A stretch of DNA of 64,000 nucleotides from Motilibacter aurantiacus (lineage in GTDB: Bacteria > Actinomycetota > Actinomycetes > Motilibacterales > Motilibacteraceae). The notes under the pieces are model-generated. The model saw only the letters and a program-made list of their open reading frames with translations, did not search any database and was not told the origin of the DNA. The first letter of the stretch is position 1. The number at the start of each line of letters is the position of its first letter. Made by a program: the position numbers and the translations under genes. The stretch is taken from contig NZ_JAANNO010000004.1 of assembly GCF_011250645.1 (NCBI RefSeq), positions 161,368 to 225,367 of the forward strand, read 5' to 3'. This document shows, one piece after another, positions 1-8,260 of the stretch.

Positions 1-55
1 GGTCCTGCCCTCGTCCTGCCCTGCCCTCGCCGATCGCCGTCGCGGGCAGGCGGGG

Positions 56-67
56 CAGGATGGCGCC
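56..67 (+). promoter_or_regulatory. Leaderless-type -10 before the MBL hydrolase gene
   Basis: CAGGAT at 56-61 lies six bases before the GTG at 68, so transcription would start at or next to the start codon. The rest of positions 1-55 is GC-rich with repeated TCCTGCC/GGGCAGG motifs and holds no gene that I can see. Confidence 0.4.
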
Positions 68-745
68 GTGACCTACACCGGGGACGTACGCGTCGGCGGG
101 CCCGCCGACGTGCTCGAGCTGCCCTCGCTGACGCTGATCAAGCTGGCGGTCGGGCCGATGGACAACAACGCCTACCTGCTGCGCTGCCGCGCCACCGGCG
201 GGACAGTCCTGGTCGACGCCGCCGCCGAGCCCGAGCGGCTGCTCGCCCTCATCGACGAGCACGCGGCGGGTCGGCTCGACCGTGTCGTCACCACCCATCG
301 GCACCAGGACCACTGGGGAGCGCTGTCCGCGGTCGTCGCGGCGACCGGGGCGCGGACGGCGGCAGGCCGTCCGGACGCGCCCGGCATACCCGTGCCGACC
401 GACGACCTGCTCGAGGACGGGGACACGGTCCGCGTCGGCGAGGAGGGCTCGGGCGCGGCCCGGCTGCGCGTCGTCGCGCTCGTCGGGCACACGCCGGGGT
501 CGGTGGCACTGGTCCTCGAGGAGTCCGAGCCGGAGCCGCACGTCCTCACCGGCGACTCGCTGTTCCCCGGCGGCGTCGGCAGGACCGGCTCCCCCGCGGA
601 CTTCATCTCACTGCTCGACGACGTGGAGCGCGAGCTCTTCGGCACGCTGCCCGACGCGGCCGTCGTGCATCCCGGCCACGGCCGCGACACCACGCTCGGG
701 GCCGAGCGCCCGGCTCTCGGCGCCTGGCGCGCGCGCGGCTGGTGA
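68..745 (+). CDS. MBL-fold (glyoxalase II-like) metallohydrolase
   Basis: A 225-residue metallo-beta-lactamase-fold protein. The metal-binding motif THRHQDH is at residues 76-82, followed by GHTPGS (His141), TGDSLF (Asp163) and VHPGHG (His204). These are the expected ligands of a two-metal hydrolase such as glyoxalase II or a related thioester or lactone hydrolase; the substrate cannot be read from the sequence. There is no signal peptide, so it should be cytosolic. The GTG start is chosen because no better start precedes the fold and a -10-like hexamer sits six bases upstream. The stop overlaps the next gene by four bases, so the two are probably translated together. Confidence 0.85.
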   Translation: MTYTGDVRVGGPADVLELPSLTLIKLAVGPMDNNAYLLRCRATGGTVLVDAAAEPERLLALIDEHAAGRLDRVVTTHRHQDHWGALSAVVAATGARTAAGRPDAPGIPVPTDDLLEDGDTVRVGEEGSGAARLRVVALVGHTPGSVALVLEESEPEPHVLTGDSLFPGGVGRTGSPADFISLLDDVERELFGTLPDAAVVHPGHGRDTTLGAERPALGAWRARGW

Positions 746-1614
746 GCGTCCCCGTGGGCAGCGCGGCTGCCTCGCACCGGCTCGGCCCGTACCTCGCGCT
801 GGACGCCGTGGTGGAGGTCGACGTCGCCGACGCCCGGGCCGCCGCGTACCTGCGCCGCGCGCTCAGCGGGCTGCCGCCGGCGCCGGACGGCGCGCGGGCG
901 GTCGCGTACCGCCTGATCAGCGACGACCGGGGGCACGTGCTGGAGCGCAACGGTGAGCCCGTGCTCGTGGAGCCGGACCGGCCGTGGCTGCCGGCCGCCT
1001 ACCTGCTCTGGCACCTGAACCGCGACGCGGTGGCCGCGACCCTGCCCCGGGCGACGGTGCTGCACGCTGCGGCCGCCTCCTGGGCGGGCGCGACGGTGCT
1101 GCTGCCCGCGCCCATGGAGACCGGGAAGTCCACGCTCGTCACCGGGCTGGTACGGGCGGGCTTCGCGTACGTCAGCGACGAGGCCGTCGCCGTCGACCCG
1201 GCCACGCTGACGCTGACGAGGTACCCCAAGCCGATCGGCCTCGACCCCGGCTCCTGGCCCGTGCTCCCCGCAGCACGGCCGGCCGACGCGGACGTGCTGC
1301 CGGAGCAGTGGCTGGTCGACGCTCCCGGCCTGCCCGGCTCAGGCGGCATCGCCCCGGACCCGGTGCCGCCGGCCCGGCTCGTCGTTCTCGCGTCGTACGC
1401 GCCCGGCACGCAGACGCGGCTGGAGCCGATGACGCCTGGCTCGGCGGTGCTGCAGATGGCCCGTAGCTGCTTCGGCTGGCCGGGGACCGCCCGCCGTGAC
1501 CTGCCCGTCCTGGCCCGGCTGGCCGAGACCGTCCGGGCGGTACGGCTGCACCGCGGGGAGCTGGACGAGGCGGTGGCGGCCGTGCGCGCCGCGCTCGAGG
1601 AGGAGGCGGCATGA
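742..1614 (+). CDS. HPr kinase-like P-loop protein
   Basis: A 290-residue protein with a P-loop, APMETGKST, at residues 123-131 and a following SDEAVAV segment (about 145-151). This arrangement is seen in HPr kinase/phosphorylase C-terminal domains and in the HprK-like kinases that accompany PqqD-type proteins. There is no HPr-kinase N-terminal domain; the first 100 residues are not recognisable to me. It overlaps the MBL gene by GTGA and the PqqD gene by ATGA, a tight three-gene cassette. Related kinases in some lasso-peptide clusters phosphorylate the precursor peptide, but no precursor is visible here. It could equally modify a protein or a small molecule. Confidence 0.7.
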   Translation: MSVPVGSAAASHRLGPYLALDAVVEVDVADARAAAYLRRALSGLPPAPDGARAVAYRLISDDRGHVLERNGEPVLVEPDRPWLPAAYLLWHLNRDAVAATLPRATVLHAAAASWAGATVLLPAPMETGKSTLVTGLVRAGFAYVSDEAVAVDPATLTLTRYPKPIGLDPGSWPVLPAARPADADVLPEQWLVDAPGLPGSGGIAPDPVPPARLVVLASYAPGTQTRLEPMTPGSAVLQMARSCFGWPGTARRDLPVLARLAETVRAVRLHRGELDEAVAAVRAALEEEAA

Positions 1615-1889
1615 CCGGGTCCCCACGGCTGCGCGCCGGCGTCCTGTGGGTGGACGTGGCCGACGAGCGGGTCGGCTACGACGAGGAGGCCGGTCGGCTG
1701 CACCTGCTCAGCCCGGTGGGGGCGGCGGTGGCCGCCCTGCTGGAGCAGGGACGCTCGACCGACGAGGTCGTCGACGAGCTGGTCGTGGCGTCCGGCCGGT
1801 CCCACGCCGACGTCGGCGCAGCGGTGTCGCAGGTCCTGCGCTCGCTGGCCGACGAAGGCCTGCTCGCCGACCCCGCCGAGGACCGATAG
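1611..1889 (+). CDS. PqqD-family peptide-binding protein
   Basis: A 92-residue protein with the winged-helix PqqD fold signature: the segment LLSPVGAAVAALLEQGRS followed by an acidic helix and a C-terminal helix ending in LADEGLL. PqqD domains are RiPP recognition elements that hold a precursor peptide for its modifying enzyme. No radical SAM enzyme or pqq genes are present; its partner here is the HPr-kinase-like protein immediately upstream (ATGA overlap). The likely role, by inference, is to present a peptide or protein to that kinase. The family assignment is fairly secure, the substrate unknown. Confidence 0.75.
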   Translation: MTGSPRLRAGVLWVDVADERVGYDEEAGRLHLLSPVGAAVAALLEQGRSTDEVVDELVVASGRSHADVGAAVSQVLRSLADEGLLADPAEDR

Positions 1890-1891
1890 CT

Positions 1892-1906
1892 CCCGGCGAG
1901 GCCGGG
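1892..1906. terminator. Hairpin between convergent genes
   Basis: CCCGGC-GAG-GCCGGG lies between the converging stops at 1889 and 1913. It is a short 6-bp stem without a T tract, so only weakly predicted to terminate transcription on either strand. Confidence 0.4.
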
Positions 1907-1912
1907 CCGTCC

Positions 1913-2797
1913 TCAGCCGTGCAGGCCGGCGCCCTCGACCCGTTCGCGCTCCTGCGCGGACAGGTCGACCGCGGGCTCGGTGCGGGACTCGCCGGGCCGA
2001 CCCGTACCGGCCGCGGCGGAGGAGCCGTCCTTGCCGAGCGATACCGGGCCGCCGAGGCCGTTGAGCCCCGGGGGCAGGGCCGGAAGGGCCGCGACCGCCT
2101 GCGGCTGGGCGCGGCCCCACTCGAGCTCGACGTCGCGCAGCAGCGCCTCGAGGTACGCCCGCAGCTGCACCCGGGTCACCTGCCCGAACGCCCGCAGGTA
2201 GGCGACCTGCTCCTCGAGCTCCTGTCGCGTGCGGGCGGTGTCCGAGGCGGCGCCGGGCCCGTCCTCGCCCGTCGCGGCCACGCTGGCCCCCGCGGGCAGA
2301 GCCGGAGCCCCGTTGGCCTGCTGCTGGGCCGCCGCACTGGCCTCCAGCGCGACCCGCTCGGCGTTGTCGAGGATCGCCTTGGCCCGGGTGCGGGCCTCCT
2401 CGACCAGCTCCTCGGCGTGCTGGCGGGCGTCGCTCGTGACACGCCGGCTGTACTGCTCGGCGTCGGCGACGTACTGGTCCGCGGTCTGCTGCGCCGCAGA
2501 GAGCACGCGGACGGCCTGCAGGGACGCGGCGTCGCGCCGCTCGCCCCCACCCTCCGCGCCGTCGGAGCTCGACACCTGCTCCTTGAGCCGGATCACCTCG
2601 TCCCGCAGCTCGCCCTTCTCGCGGATGAGCCGGGTGAGCTCCACCTGGACGCGCTCGAGGAAGACGTCGACCTCCGTCACGTCGTAACCGCGGCGCCCGA
2701 GGCCGGAGCGGCCGAACAGGACGCTGTGCACGTCGGCCGGGCTCAGCCGGCGCGCCCACTCCTGGCTGTCGGCGACAGAGTTCGTCGGGGTCGTCAT
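1913..2797 (-). CDS. DivIVA-domain coiled-coil protein
   Basis: A 294-residue protein. The N-terminal DivIVA domain (about residues 17-60) has the family pattern GRRGYDVTEVDVFLERV, then a long coiled coil rich in Glu, Arg and Gln (about 60-170), a Pro/Ala/Gly linker, a second helical block and a disordered acidic tail. DivIVA/Wag31 proteins form polar scaffolds at curved membrane; this one lies away from the ftsZ-sepF-divIVA cluster, so it is more likely an accessory paralogue. The start at 2797 follows from the domain and from the four-base ATGA overlap with the flavohaemoglobin stop, which indicates translational coupling. Confidence 0.8.
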   Translation of the reverse strand: MTTPTNSVADSQEWARRLSPADVHSVLFGRSGLGRRGYDVTEVDVFLERVQVELTRLIREKGELRDEVIRLKEQVSSSDGAEGGGERRDAASLQAVRVLSAAQQTADQYVADAEQYSRRVTSDARQHAEELVEEARTRAKAILDNAERVALEASAAAQQQANGAPALPAGASVAATGEDGPGAASDTARTRQELEEQVAYLRAFGQVTRVQLRAYLEALLRDVELEWGRAQPQAVAALPALPPGLNGLGGPVSLGKDGSSAAAGTGRPGESRTEPAVDLSAQERERVEGAGLHG

Positions 2798-3933
2798 GAC
2801 GTCAAGCTCCCTTCGGCACTGGGCCCCGGCCGGCTCGGGGCGAACCTCTCCGCTCGGATGCGGTGCTCCGGCACGCCCGCCTTGACGAGCTCCTTGACGG
2901 TCTCGTCCACCATCGACGGCGACCCGCACACGTACACGTCCCGGCTCGCCCACGGCCCGTCGCGGACCACGATGTCGCTGACCAGGCCCTTCTCCCCGGC
3001 GAAGCCGTCCTCGTCGGACACGACGGGGACCAGCGTCACCCACGGGTGAGCGCGGGCGAGCTCCTGCAGGCTCTCCAGGTCGTACAGCTCCTCGACCGTG
3101 CGGGCGCCGACGTAGAAGTCCACCCGCCGGGCCACGTCGTCCTGCGTGACCTGGTCGAGGATGGCCTTCAGGGCGGAGACGCCGGTCCCGCCCGCGACGA
3201 GCAGCAGGTCGCGGTCGGAGCCACCGTCGAGCACCAGGTCGCCCTGCGCCGGGCCCAGGCGCACGGGGTCGCCCACCGAGAGGTGGCGGACCAGCGCCGA
3301 GCTGACGGGGCCGCCGTCCTGGGCGCGGACGTGCAGCTCGATGAGGTTGTCCTCGCGGGGGGCGTTGGCCACGGCGTAGTAACGCCAGAGCCGCGGGCGC
3401 AGCTCGGTCTCGATCGCGACCGCCTGGCCCGGGGAGAAGTCGAGCCGCTGTCGCGGCTCCAGGCGGATCACCGCGATGTCGAGCGTGCGCCGCTCGTGGG
3501 AGACGACGCGCGCGTCCCACCAGGCGGGCTCGTCGGACTCCGCGGCCGCCTCCGTCATCACCGTGGCGATGACGCCGTACGCCTCCGCCCAGTCAGCGGC
3601 GAGCTCGGGCGTCCACGCGTCCCCGGCGAAGTGCTCGAGGGTCGCCAGCAGGCTGGCCCCCACGGCCGGGTAGTGCTCCGCCAGCGTCCCGAACTTGCGG
3701 TGGTCGCGTCCGAGGTCCTGCAGGAACGGGACAAGAACGTCCACATCGTCCACATTCGTCACGATGTGCCCGAGCGCCGCGAAGAGCCGGTCGCGCTGGG
3801 TCATCATCGAGACGGGGAACAGCGAGCGCGTCTCGGGATAGTTCAGGAACAGGTGCGAGTAGAAGAAGAGCGGAACCTCGTCGCCGTTGGCGCCGACGAT
3901 CTCGAAGCTACGCCGCATTCGCTGGATGTCCAC
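2794..3933 (-). CDS. Flavohaemoglobin-like nitric oxide dioxygenase
   Basis: A 379-residue fusion of a globin (about residues 1-135) and a ferredoxin-NADP reductase unit (about 136-379). In the globin, Tyr25 in FFYSHLF matches the B10 tyrosine and His78 in DHRKFG the proximal haem ligand. The reductase shows the flavin motif RYYAVANAP, the NAD(P)H motif GGTGVS (248-253) and a C-terminal VYVCGSP. Members of the family use NAD(P)H and O2 to turn NO into nitrate. The GTG start has a strong GGGGAG ribosome site just upstream. It follows the truncated haemoglobin by 57 bases and overlaps the DivIVA gene, forming a three-gene operon. Confidence 0.88.
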   Translation of the reverse strand: MDIQRMRRSFEIVGANGDEVPLFFYSHLFLNYPETRSLFPVSMMTQRDRLFAALGHIVTNVDDVDVLVPFLQDLGRDHRKFGTLAEHYPAVGASLLATLEHFAGDAWTPELAADWAEAYGVIATVMTEAAAESDEPAWWDARVVSHERRTLDIAVIRLEPRQRLDFSPGQAVAIETELRPRLWRYYAVANAPREDNLIELHVRAQDGGPVSSALVRHLSVGDPVRLGPAQGDLVLDGGSDRDLLLVAGGTGVSALKAILDQVTQDDVARRVDFYVGARTVEELYDLESLQELARAHPWVTLVPVVSDEDGFAGEKGLVSDIVVRDGPWASRDVYVCGSPSMVDETVKELVKAGVPEHRIRAERFAPSRPGPSAEGSLTS

Positions 3934-3990
3934 CAGATGCTCCCCTTCCCCACGGCCGTGCGTGCTGTCCGGTACAGGCCCCGACGATGG

Positions 3991-4368
3991 TCAGGCCTCC
4001 GAGCGCGCGGGAGCCGGCTCGGACACGATGTCGTCACGGGTCGCGCCGAGCGCGGCCGCGACCTGGCCCTTGGTCTCCTCGTCCACACCGAGGGCGGTCA
4101 GCGTGTCCGCGAGGTGGCCGACCACCCGGTCGAAGTCCTCGGACGTGATGCAGAGCGGCCGGTGGGCCGTGGCCAGCTCCCGCCCGTCGTACGCCTTCGG
4201 GCCTCCGGTGACCTGGACCAGGAGCGCAGTCTGGTGCTGGCGCAGGCGCCCCATGTCGACCCCGGCGAAGTAGTGGGCCAGCGCAGGGTCACCCGTGACG
4301 CGCACGTAGAAGTCGTCCACCGCCGTACGGATGCCGTGCTCCCGGCCGAGGACCTCGTAGATCGACAC
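3991..4368 (-). CDS. Group I truncated haemoglobin (trHbN type)
   Basis: About 125 residues. The sequence YEVLGREHGIRTAVDDFYVRV, interrupted here only for length, then FAGVDMGRLRQHQ, GGPKAYDGRELATAHRPL and a final HLADTLTALGV segment match the two-on-two globins of the trHbN group; His in AHRPL is the proximal haem ligand. trHbN proteins oxidise NO or carry O2. The frame is open further upstream, but the extra residues do not resemble a globin and cross a palindrome, so I start at the GTG at 4368; a GTG at 4380 is the alternative. It is the first gene of the globin-DivIVA operon. Confidence 0.8.
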   Translation of the reverse strand: MSIYEVLGREHGIRTAVDDFYVRVTGDPALAHYFAGVDMGRLRQHQTALLVQVTGGPKAYDGRELATAHRPLCITSEDFDRVVGHLADTLTALGVDEETKGQVAAALGATRDDIVSEPAPARSEA

Positions 4369-4395
4369 GTGCGCGCCCACTCCCAAACGTTCACC

Positions 4396-4421
4396 GACCG
4401 CCGGACGGCCGTCCGGCGGTC
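4396..4421. promoter_or_regulatory. 26-bp perfect palindrome, candidate operator
   Basis: The half site GACCGCCGGACGG is followed directly by its exact reverse complement, giving 26 bp of unbroken dyad symmetry. It lies at the predicted transcription start of the globin operon, where a bound repressor would block initiation. If transcribed it could also fold as an 11-bp stem with a 4-base loop upstream of the truncated-haemoglobin start. Confidence 0.6.
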
Positions 4422-4423
4422 CG

Positions 4424-4452
4424 ACTGTAGGGCGTGTCGGGGATGTCCGTAA
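4424..4452 (-). promoter_or_regulatory. Predicted promoter of the globin operon
   Basis: On the minus strand TTACGG (plus-strand 4447-4452), a 17-base spacer and TACAGT (4424-4429) form a plausible sigma-70-type promoter whose start point falls inside the palindrome at 4396-4421. Confidence 0.45.
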
Positions 4453-4740
4453 CGCAATCTGCAACTTCGGGGTCTTGCCCCGCAAGCTCTCGTCGCACCA
4501 GGGCGGCGAATTGCCGAGGCCCCCGCTTTCCGTAGCCATTCCGCGACAGCGCGTCGCAGACGACGGGCCGCACCGTCACGTCGAGCACTCGCGAGTCCTT
4601 CCGGGCGTATGTACCGGTATCGGCCCTTCTGTGAGCTGGCCAGGCTCCCCGCACGGTTGACTTCCGACGAATGTGCGTCCCTGTTTCGGCCGGAGTTGCT
4701 AGCGTCCGCACCGCGTCACCAATCCGCACAACACACGTAC
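4453..4740. other. Intergenic region between divergent genes, no gene seen
   Basis: About 290 bases separate the globin promoter from the Tat-protein ribosome site. I find no convincing coding frame. A TTGCTAGCGT element at about 4696-4705 could be the -10 region for the downstream gene, with only a poor -35. A small GGGG-TCTTG-CCCC hairpin is also present near its left end. Confidence 0.4.
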
Positions 4741-4751
4741 AGGAGACACCG

Positions 4752-5324
4752 ATGGACGACAGCGCTTCGACGCTGCCGAGGGGGAACGGGGTCGACCGGC
4801 GGACGGTGCTCAAGCGCGCAGGTGCGCTGGGCGTCGCCACCGTGTGGGCGGTACCGGTCCTGCAGAGCACGGGCGTGGCCCACGCGGTCGGCAGCCCGCT
4901 CCCCGGCGGCGGGCCGACGCCTCCGGGCGGCATCGACCAGCTCCCGCTGCGCGGTGTGCTGGTGGTCAACATCGACGGCGGCACGGACAAGGTCGCGCTC
5001 AGCATCTACAACGGCGGCAACACCCTCGACCGCACGATCAACAACGAGGACAGCACCTTCATCACGTCCAAGGTCGGGACGTGGCGCGACGCGACCAGCG
5101 CCGAGCGCAACCGCTTCTCGACCTTCGGCGCCACGACCTACGCCGGCTCCGCAGCGCTGTTCGTCACCCTGCCGGCGGGCGTCACCTTCGTCGACGGCAT
5201 CACCTACACCTTCGACGGCAGCTTCTTCAGCTGCGGCGACGGCGACAAGTACACCGGTGCCTACCGCAGCGGCACCACGGTCTACTTCGTCCGCACCTGC
5301 AACGAGCCCAGCAGCGGCGAGTAG
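4752..5324 (+). CDS. Tat-exported protein of unknown function
   Basis: A 190-residue protein with a twin-arginine signal: Arg16-Arg17 in DRRTVLKRAG, a hydrophobic stretch and a likely cleavage after AHA near residue 45. The mature part (about 145 residues) opens with a Pro/Gly-rich linker, then looks like a compact beta-rich domain with many Thr, Gly and Asn and two cysteines (FFSCGDGDK and VRTCNEP) that may form a disulphide after export. I do not recognise the family. The ATG at 4752 is preceded by AGGAG at 4741-4745, which decides the start. It stands alone, with a strong terminator after it. Confidence 0.75.
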   Translation: MDDSASTLPRGNGVDRRTVLKRAGALGVATVWAVPVLQSTGVAHAVGSPLPGGGPTPPGGIDQLPLRGVLVVNIDGGTDKVALSIYNGGNTLDRTINNEDSTFITSKVGTWRDATSAERNRFSTFGATTYAGSAALFVTLPAGVTFVDGITYTFDGSFFSCGDGDKYTGAYRSGTTVYFVRTCNEPSSGE

Positions 5325-5344
5325 TACCCAGCTGCAGCAGCAGG

Positions 5345-5373
5345 AAGGGGCGGCCCCCACGGGGCCGCCCCTT
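5345..5373. terminator. Strong bidirectional terminator hairpin
   Basis: A perfect 13-bp stem (AAGGGGCGGCCCC and its complement) with a CAC loop. It has A residues on one side and T on the other, so it can serve both the Tat-protein gene and uvrB, which converge here. Confidence 0.8.
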
Positions 5374-5387
5374 CGCGCGTTCGCGGG

Positions 5388-7505
5388 TCAGCCGACGCCG
5401 GCCGTCCGCATCCCGCGCAGCTCCTTCTTGAGCTCCTGGACCTCGTCACGAAGCCTGGCAGCGAGCTCGAACTGCAGCTCCGCCGCTGCGGTGCGCATCT
5501 GGTCGGTCAGCGTCTGGATGAGCTCGGCCAGGTCGTTGGCCGGCATGCCCGAGGCCAACTGCTTGGCGTGCGCGCCGACGTCCGCCTTCGAGGACAGCCC
5601 CGGGACCGGGGACTTGCCGCGCGACTGCTGGCGCCCCGACCCGCCGAGCAGCTCCGCCGTGTCGGCCTCCTCCCGCGCGAGCAGGTCGGTGATGTCGGCG
5701 ATCCGCTTGCGCAGCGGCTGCGGGTCGATCCCCCGCTCCTTGTTGTACGCGACCTGCTTCTCGCGACGGCGGCTCGTCTCCTCGATCGCCTGCGCCATCG
5801 ACGGCGTGATCTTGTCCGCGTACATGTGCACCTGACCGGACACGTTGCGGGCGGCGCGCCCGATCGTCTGGATCAGGGAGGTCGCCGAGCGGAGGAAGCC
5901 CTCCTTGTCCGCGTCGAGGATCGCCACCAACGACACCTCGGGCAGGTCGAGGCCCTCGCGGAGCAGGTTGATGCCGACGAGCACGTCGTACTCGCCCATC
6001 CGCAGCTCGCGCAGCAGCTCGACCCGGCGCAGGGTGTCCACCTCCGAGTGCAGGTAGCGCACCCGGATCCCCAGCTCGAGCAGGTAGTCGGTCAGGTCCT
6101 CGGACATCTTCTTGGTCAGCGTGGTGACCAGGACGCGCTCGTCGCGCTCGGTGCGCTGCCGGATCTCGTGGACCAGGTCGTCGATCTGCCCCTTCGTGGG
6201 CTTCACGATCACCTCGGGGTCGACCAGGCCGGTCGGGCGGATGACCTGCTCGACGAACTCGCCGCCGGTGCGGGTGAGCTCGTACGCCCCCGGCGTGGCC
6301 GACAGGTAGACCGTCTGCCCGATGCGCTCGAGGAACTCCTCCCACTTGAGCGGCCGGTTGTCCATAGCGCTCGGCAGTCGGAAGCCGTGCTCGACCAGCG
6401 TCCGCTTGCGCGACATGTCCCCCTCGTACATCGCGCCGATCTGCGGCACCGCGACGTGCGACTCGTCGATGACGAGCAGGAAGTCCTCGGGGAAGAAGTC
6501 GAGCAGGGTGTTGGCGGCCGAGCCCGGCTCGCGGCCGTCGATGTGCAGCGAGTAGTTCTCGATGCCGGAGCAGAAGCCGACCTGGCGCATCATCTCGATG
6601 TCGTAGGTCGTGCGCATGCGCAGCCGCTGGGCCTCGAGCAGCTTGCCCTGCTTCTCCATCTTGGCCAGCTGGTCGGCGAGCTCGCGCTCGATGCCGGCGA
6701 TCGCCCGCTCCATGCGCTCCGGGCCGGCCACGTAGTGGGTCGCGGGGAAGATACGCACCTGCTCCTGCTCGGCGATGACCTCGCCGGTCAGGGGGTGGAG
6801 CATCATGATGCGCTCGATCTCGTCGCCGAACATCTCGATGCGGACGGCGAGCTCCTCGTAGACCGGGATGATCTCGATGGTGTCGCCGCGCACCCGGAAC
6901 GTCCCGCGGGTGAAGGCCAGGTCGTTGCGGGTGTACTGCACCTCGACGAAGCGGCGCAGCAGCGAGTCCCGGTCGATCTCCATCCCGACGTGCAGCTCGA
7001 CCATGCGGTCGACGTACTCCTGCGGGGTGCCCAGGCCGTAGATGCACGAGACGGTCGCCACCACGACCGCGTCCCGGCGGGTGAGCAGCGAGCTCGTCGC
7101 CGAGTGGCGCAGCCGCTCGACCTCCTCGTTGACCGAGGAGTCCTTCTCGATGTAGGTGTCCGTCTGCGGGACGTAGGCCTCGGGCTGGTAGTAGTCGTAG
7201 TACGAGACGAAGTACTCGACCGCGTTGTTCGGGAGCATCTCGCGCAGCTCGTTGGCCATCTGCGCGGCGAGGGTCTTGTTCGGCTCGAGGACCAGGGTGG
7301 GGCGCTGCAGCCGCTCGATGAGCCACGCGGTCGTCGCGCTCTTGCCGGTGCCGGTGGCACCGAGCAGCACGACGTCCTTCTCCCCCGCCCGCACCCGCCG
7401 CTCGAGCTCGGCGATGGCGGTGGGCTGGTCACCGCTCGGCTCGAACTCCGAGACGACGCGGAACGGCGTGGCGGCGCTGCGCTGGAGGTCGGTGACGGGT
7501 CGCAC
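5388..7505 (-). CDS. uvrB: Excinuclease ABC subunit B
   Basis: A 705-residue UvrB, the helicase-like subunit that loads onto damaged DNA from UvrA and recruits UvrC for incision in nucleotide excision repair. Seen: Walker A GATGTGKS (49-56), the beta-hairpin region [12 protein letters not shown] (about 101-112), the DESH box ([13 protein letters not shown]), helicase motifs such as LSATPG and QTIGRAARN, and a C-terminal UVR domain ([12 protein letters not shown]) that contacts UvrC. The length is normal. The start is GTG at 7505, placed six bases after a TACCTT hexamer; ATG-like codons nearby are out of frame. coaE lies upstream in the same direction. Confidence 0.97.
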   Translation of the reverse strand: MRPVTDLQRSAATPFRVVSEFEPSGDQPTAIAELERRVRAGEKDVVLLGATGTGKSATTAWLIERLQRPTLVLEPNKTLAAQMANELREMLPNNAVEYFVSYYDYYQPEAYVPQTDTYIEKDSSVNEEVERLRHSATSSLLTRRDAVVVATVSCIYGLGTPQEYVDRMVELHVGMEIDRDSLLRRFVEVQYTRNDLAFTRGTFRVRGDTIEIIPVYEELAVRIEMFGDEIERIMMLHPLTGEVIAEQEQVRIFPATHYVAGPERMERAIAGIERELADQLAKMEKQGKLLEAQRLRMRTTYDIEMMRQVGFCSGIENYSLHIDGREPGSAANTLLDFFPEDFLLVIDESHVAVPQIGAMYEGDMSRKRTLVEHGFRLPSAMDNRPLKWEEFLERIGQTVYLSATPGAYELTRTGGEFVEQVIRPTGLVDPEVIVKPTKGQIDDLVHEIRQRTERDERVLVTTLTKKMSEDLTDYLLELGIRVRYLHSEVDTLRRVELLRELRMGEYDVLVGINLLREGLDLPEVSLVAILDADKEGFLRSATSLIQTIGRAARNVSGQVHMYADKITPSMAQAIEETSRRREKQVAYNKERGIDPQPLRKRIADITDLLAREEADTAELLGGSGRQQSRGKSPVPGLSSKADVGAHAKQLASGMPANDLAELIQTLTDQMRTAAAELQFELAARLRDEVQELKKELRGMRTAGVG

Positions 7506-7517
7506 CCATCGAAGGTA
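7506..7517 (-). promoter_or_regulatory. Leaderless-type -10 of uvrB
   Basis: TACCTT (minus strand, 7512-7517) is separated by six bases from the GTG start, so the uvrB transcript should begin at its start codon. Confidence 0.5.
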
Positions 7518-7566
7518 CGTCGCACCACCGACAGTCGGCCGGGCGAGCGGCCCGGCGGGCAGCGGC

Positions 7567-8175
7567 TCAGCCGTGGGCGGACGCCGCCGCCCCGTCCAGG
7601 CGCTCCCAGAGCCGGTCGACCTGAGCGCGCAGCGCGTCGGCCGGCCCGCTCCCGTCGAGCACGACGTCGGCCGCTGCCAGCCGCTCGGGCCGCGAGGCCT
7701 GCGCCGCCACCCGGGCGCGCGCCTCCTCCGGCGAGAGCCCTCGGCCGTCCACCAGCCGCCGGACGCGCAGGTCGTCCGGCGCGTCGACCACGACGACGAG
7801 GTCGAGGCCCGCGGTCAGCCCCTTCTCCACCAGGAGCGGCACGTCGTGCACCACGACGGCGCCGGGAGCGGCGGCGGCGGCCAGCTCGGCCCGGCGCCGC
7901 CCGACCTCCGGATGGACGATCGCCTCGAGCCGTGCCCGCGCCTCGGGGTCGGCGAAGACGAGCCGTCCGAGCGCGGCCCGGTCGAGCGCACCCTGCTCGC
8001 TGAGCACCCCGCGGCCGAAGGCCTCTACCACGGCAGCCAGCCCCGGCGTACCGGGCGCCACGGCCTCCCGCGCGAGCACGTCGGCGTCGATGACGACGGC
8101 GCCGAGCTCGGCCAGGCGGGCGGCGGCCGTCGACTTGCCGGCCGCGATCCCGCCGGTCAGCCCGATCTGCAGCAT
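7567..8175 (-). CDS. coaE: Dephospho-CoA kinase
   Basis: A 202-residue enzyme that phosphorylates the 3'-hydroxyl of dephospho-CoA, the last step of coenzyme A synthesis. The P-loop is GGIAAGKST (residues 8-16), followed by [17 protein letters not shown] and [11 protein letters not shown], all typical of CoaE. Some actinobacterial CoaE proteins carry a C-terminal GrpB-like extension; this one does not. I chose the ATG at 8175 over one eight codons upstream, because it gives the usual [11 protein letters not shown]-terminus and has CAGGAT six bases before it. It lies between rpsA and uvrB, as in mycobacteria. Confidence 0.95.
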   Translation of the reverse strand: MLQIGLTGGIAAGKSTAAARLAELGAVVIDADVLAREAVAPGTPGLAAVVEAFGRGVLSEQGALDRAALGRLVFADPEARARLEAIVHPEVGRRRAELAAAAAPGAVVVHDVPLLVEKGLTAGLDLVVVVDAPDDLRVRRLVDGRGLSPEEARARVAAQASRPERLAAADVVLDGSGPADALRAQVDRLWERLDGAAASAHG

Positions 8176-8187
8176 CCGGACATCCTG
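8176..8187 (-). promoter_or_regulatory. Leaderless-type -10 of coaE
   Basis: CAGGAT (minus strand, 8182-8187) then six bases then the ATG at 8175. The hexamer lies just downstream of the rpsA terminator, which fits an independent promoter for coaE. Confidence 0.5.
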
Positions 8188-8210
8188 CCTGCCGTCCATG
8201 CCGGGAACGC

Positions 8211-8247
8211 CGAACGCCCCCCACCCGGAACGGGCAGGGGGCGTTCG
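8211..8247 (-). terminator. Terminator after rpsA
   Basis: An 11-bp perfect stem (CGAACGCCCCC at 8211-8221 with 8237-8247) around a 15-base loop, just past the rpsA stop. Confidence 0.7.
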
Positions 8248-8260
8248 GCCAGCGGTGCGG

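Noticed and set aside
3991-4539. Longer 182-residue form of the truncated haemoglobin
   Set aside because: The extra N-terminal residues are not globin-like and would be encoded by the promoter and palindrome.
4611-4640. Short open frame starting at ATG 4609 before the Tat gene
   Set aside because: It has no ribosome site or homology that I recognise and runs out of frame across the Tat-protein start; treated as leader DNA.
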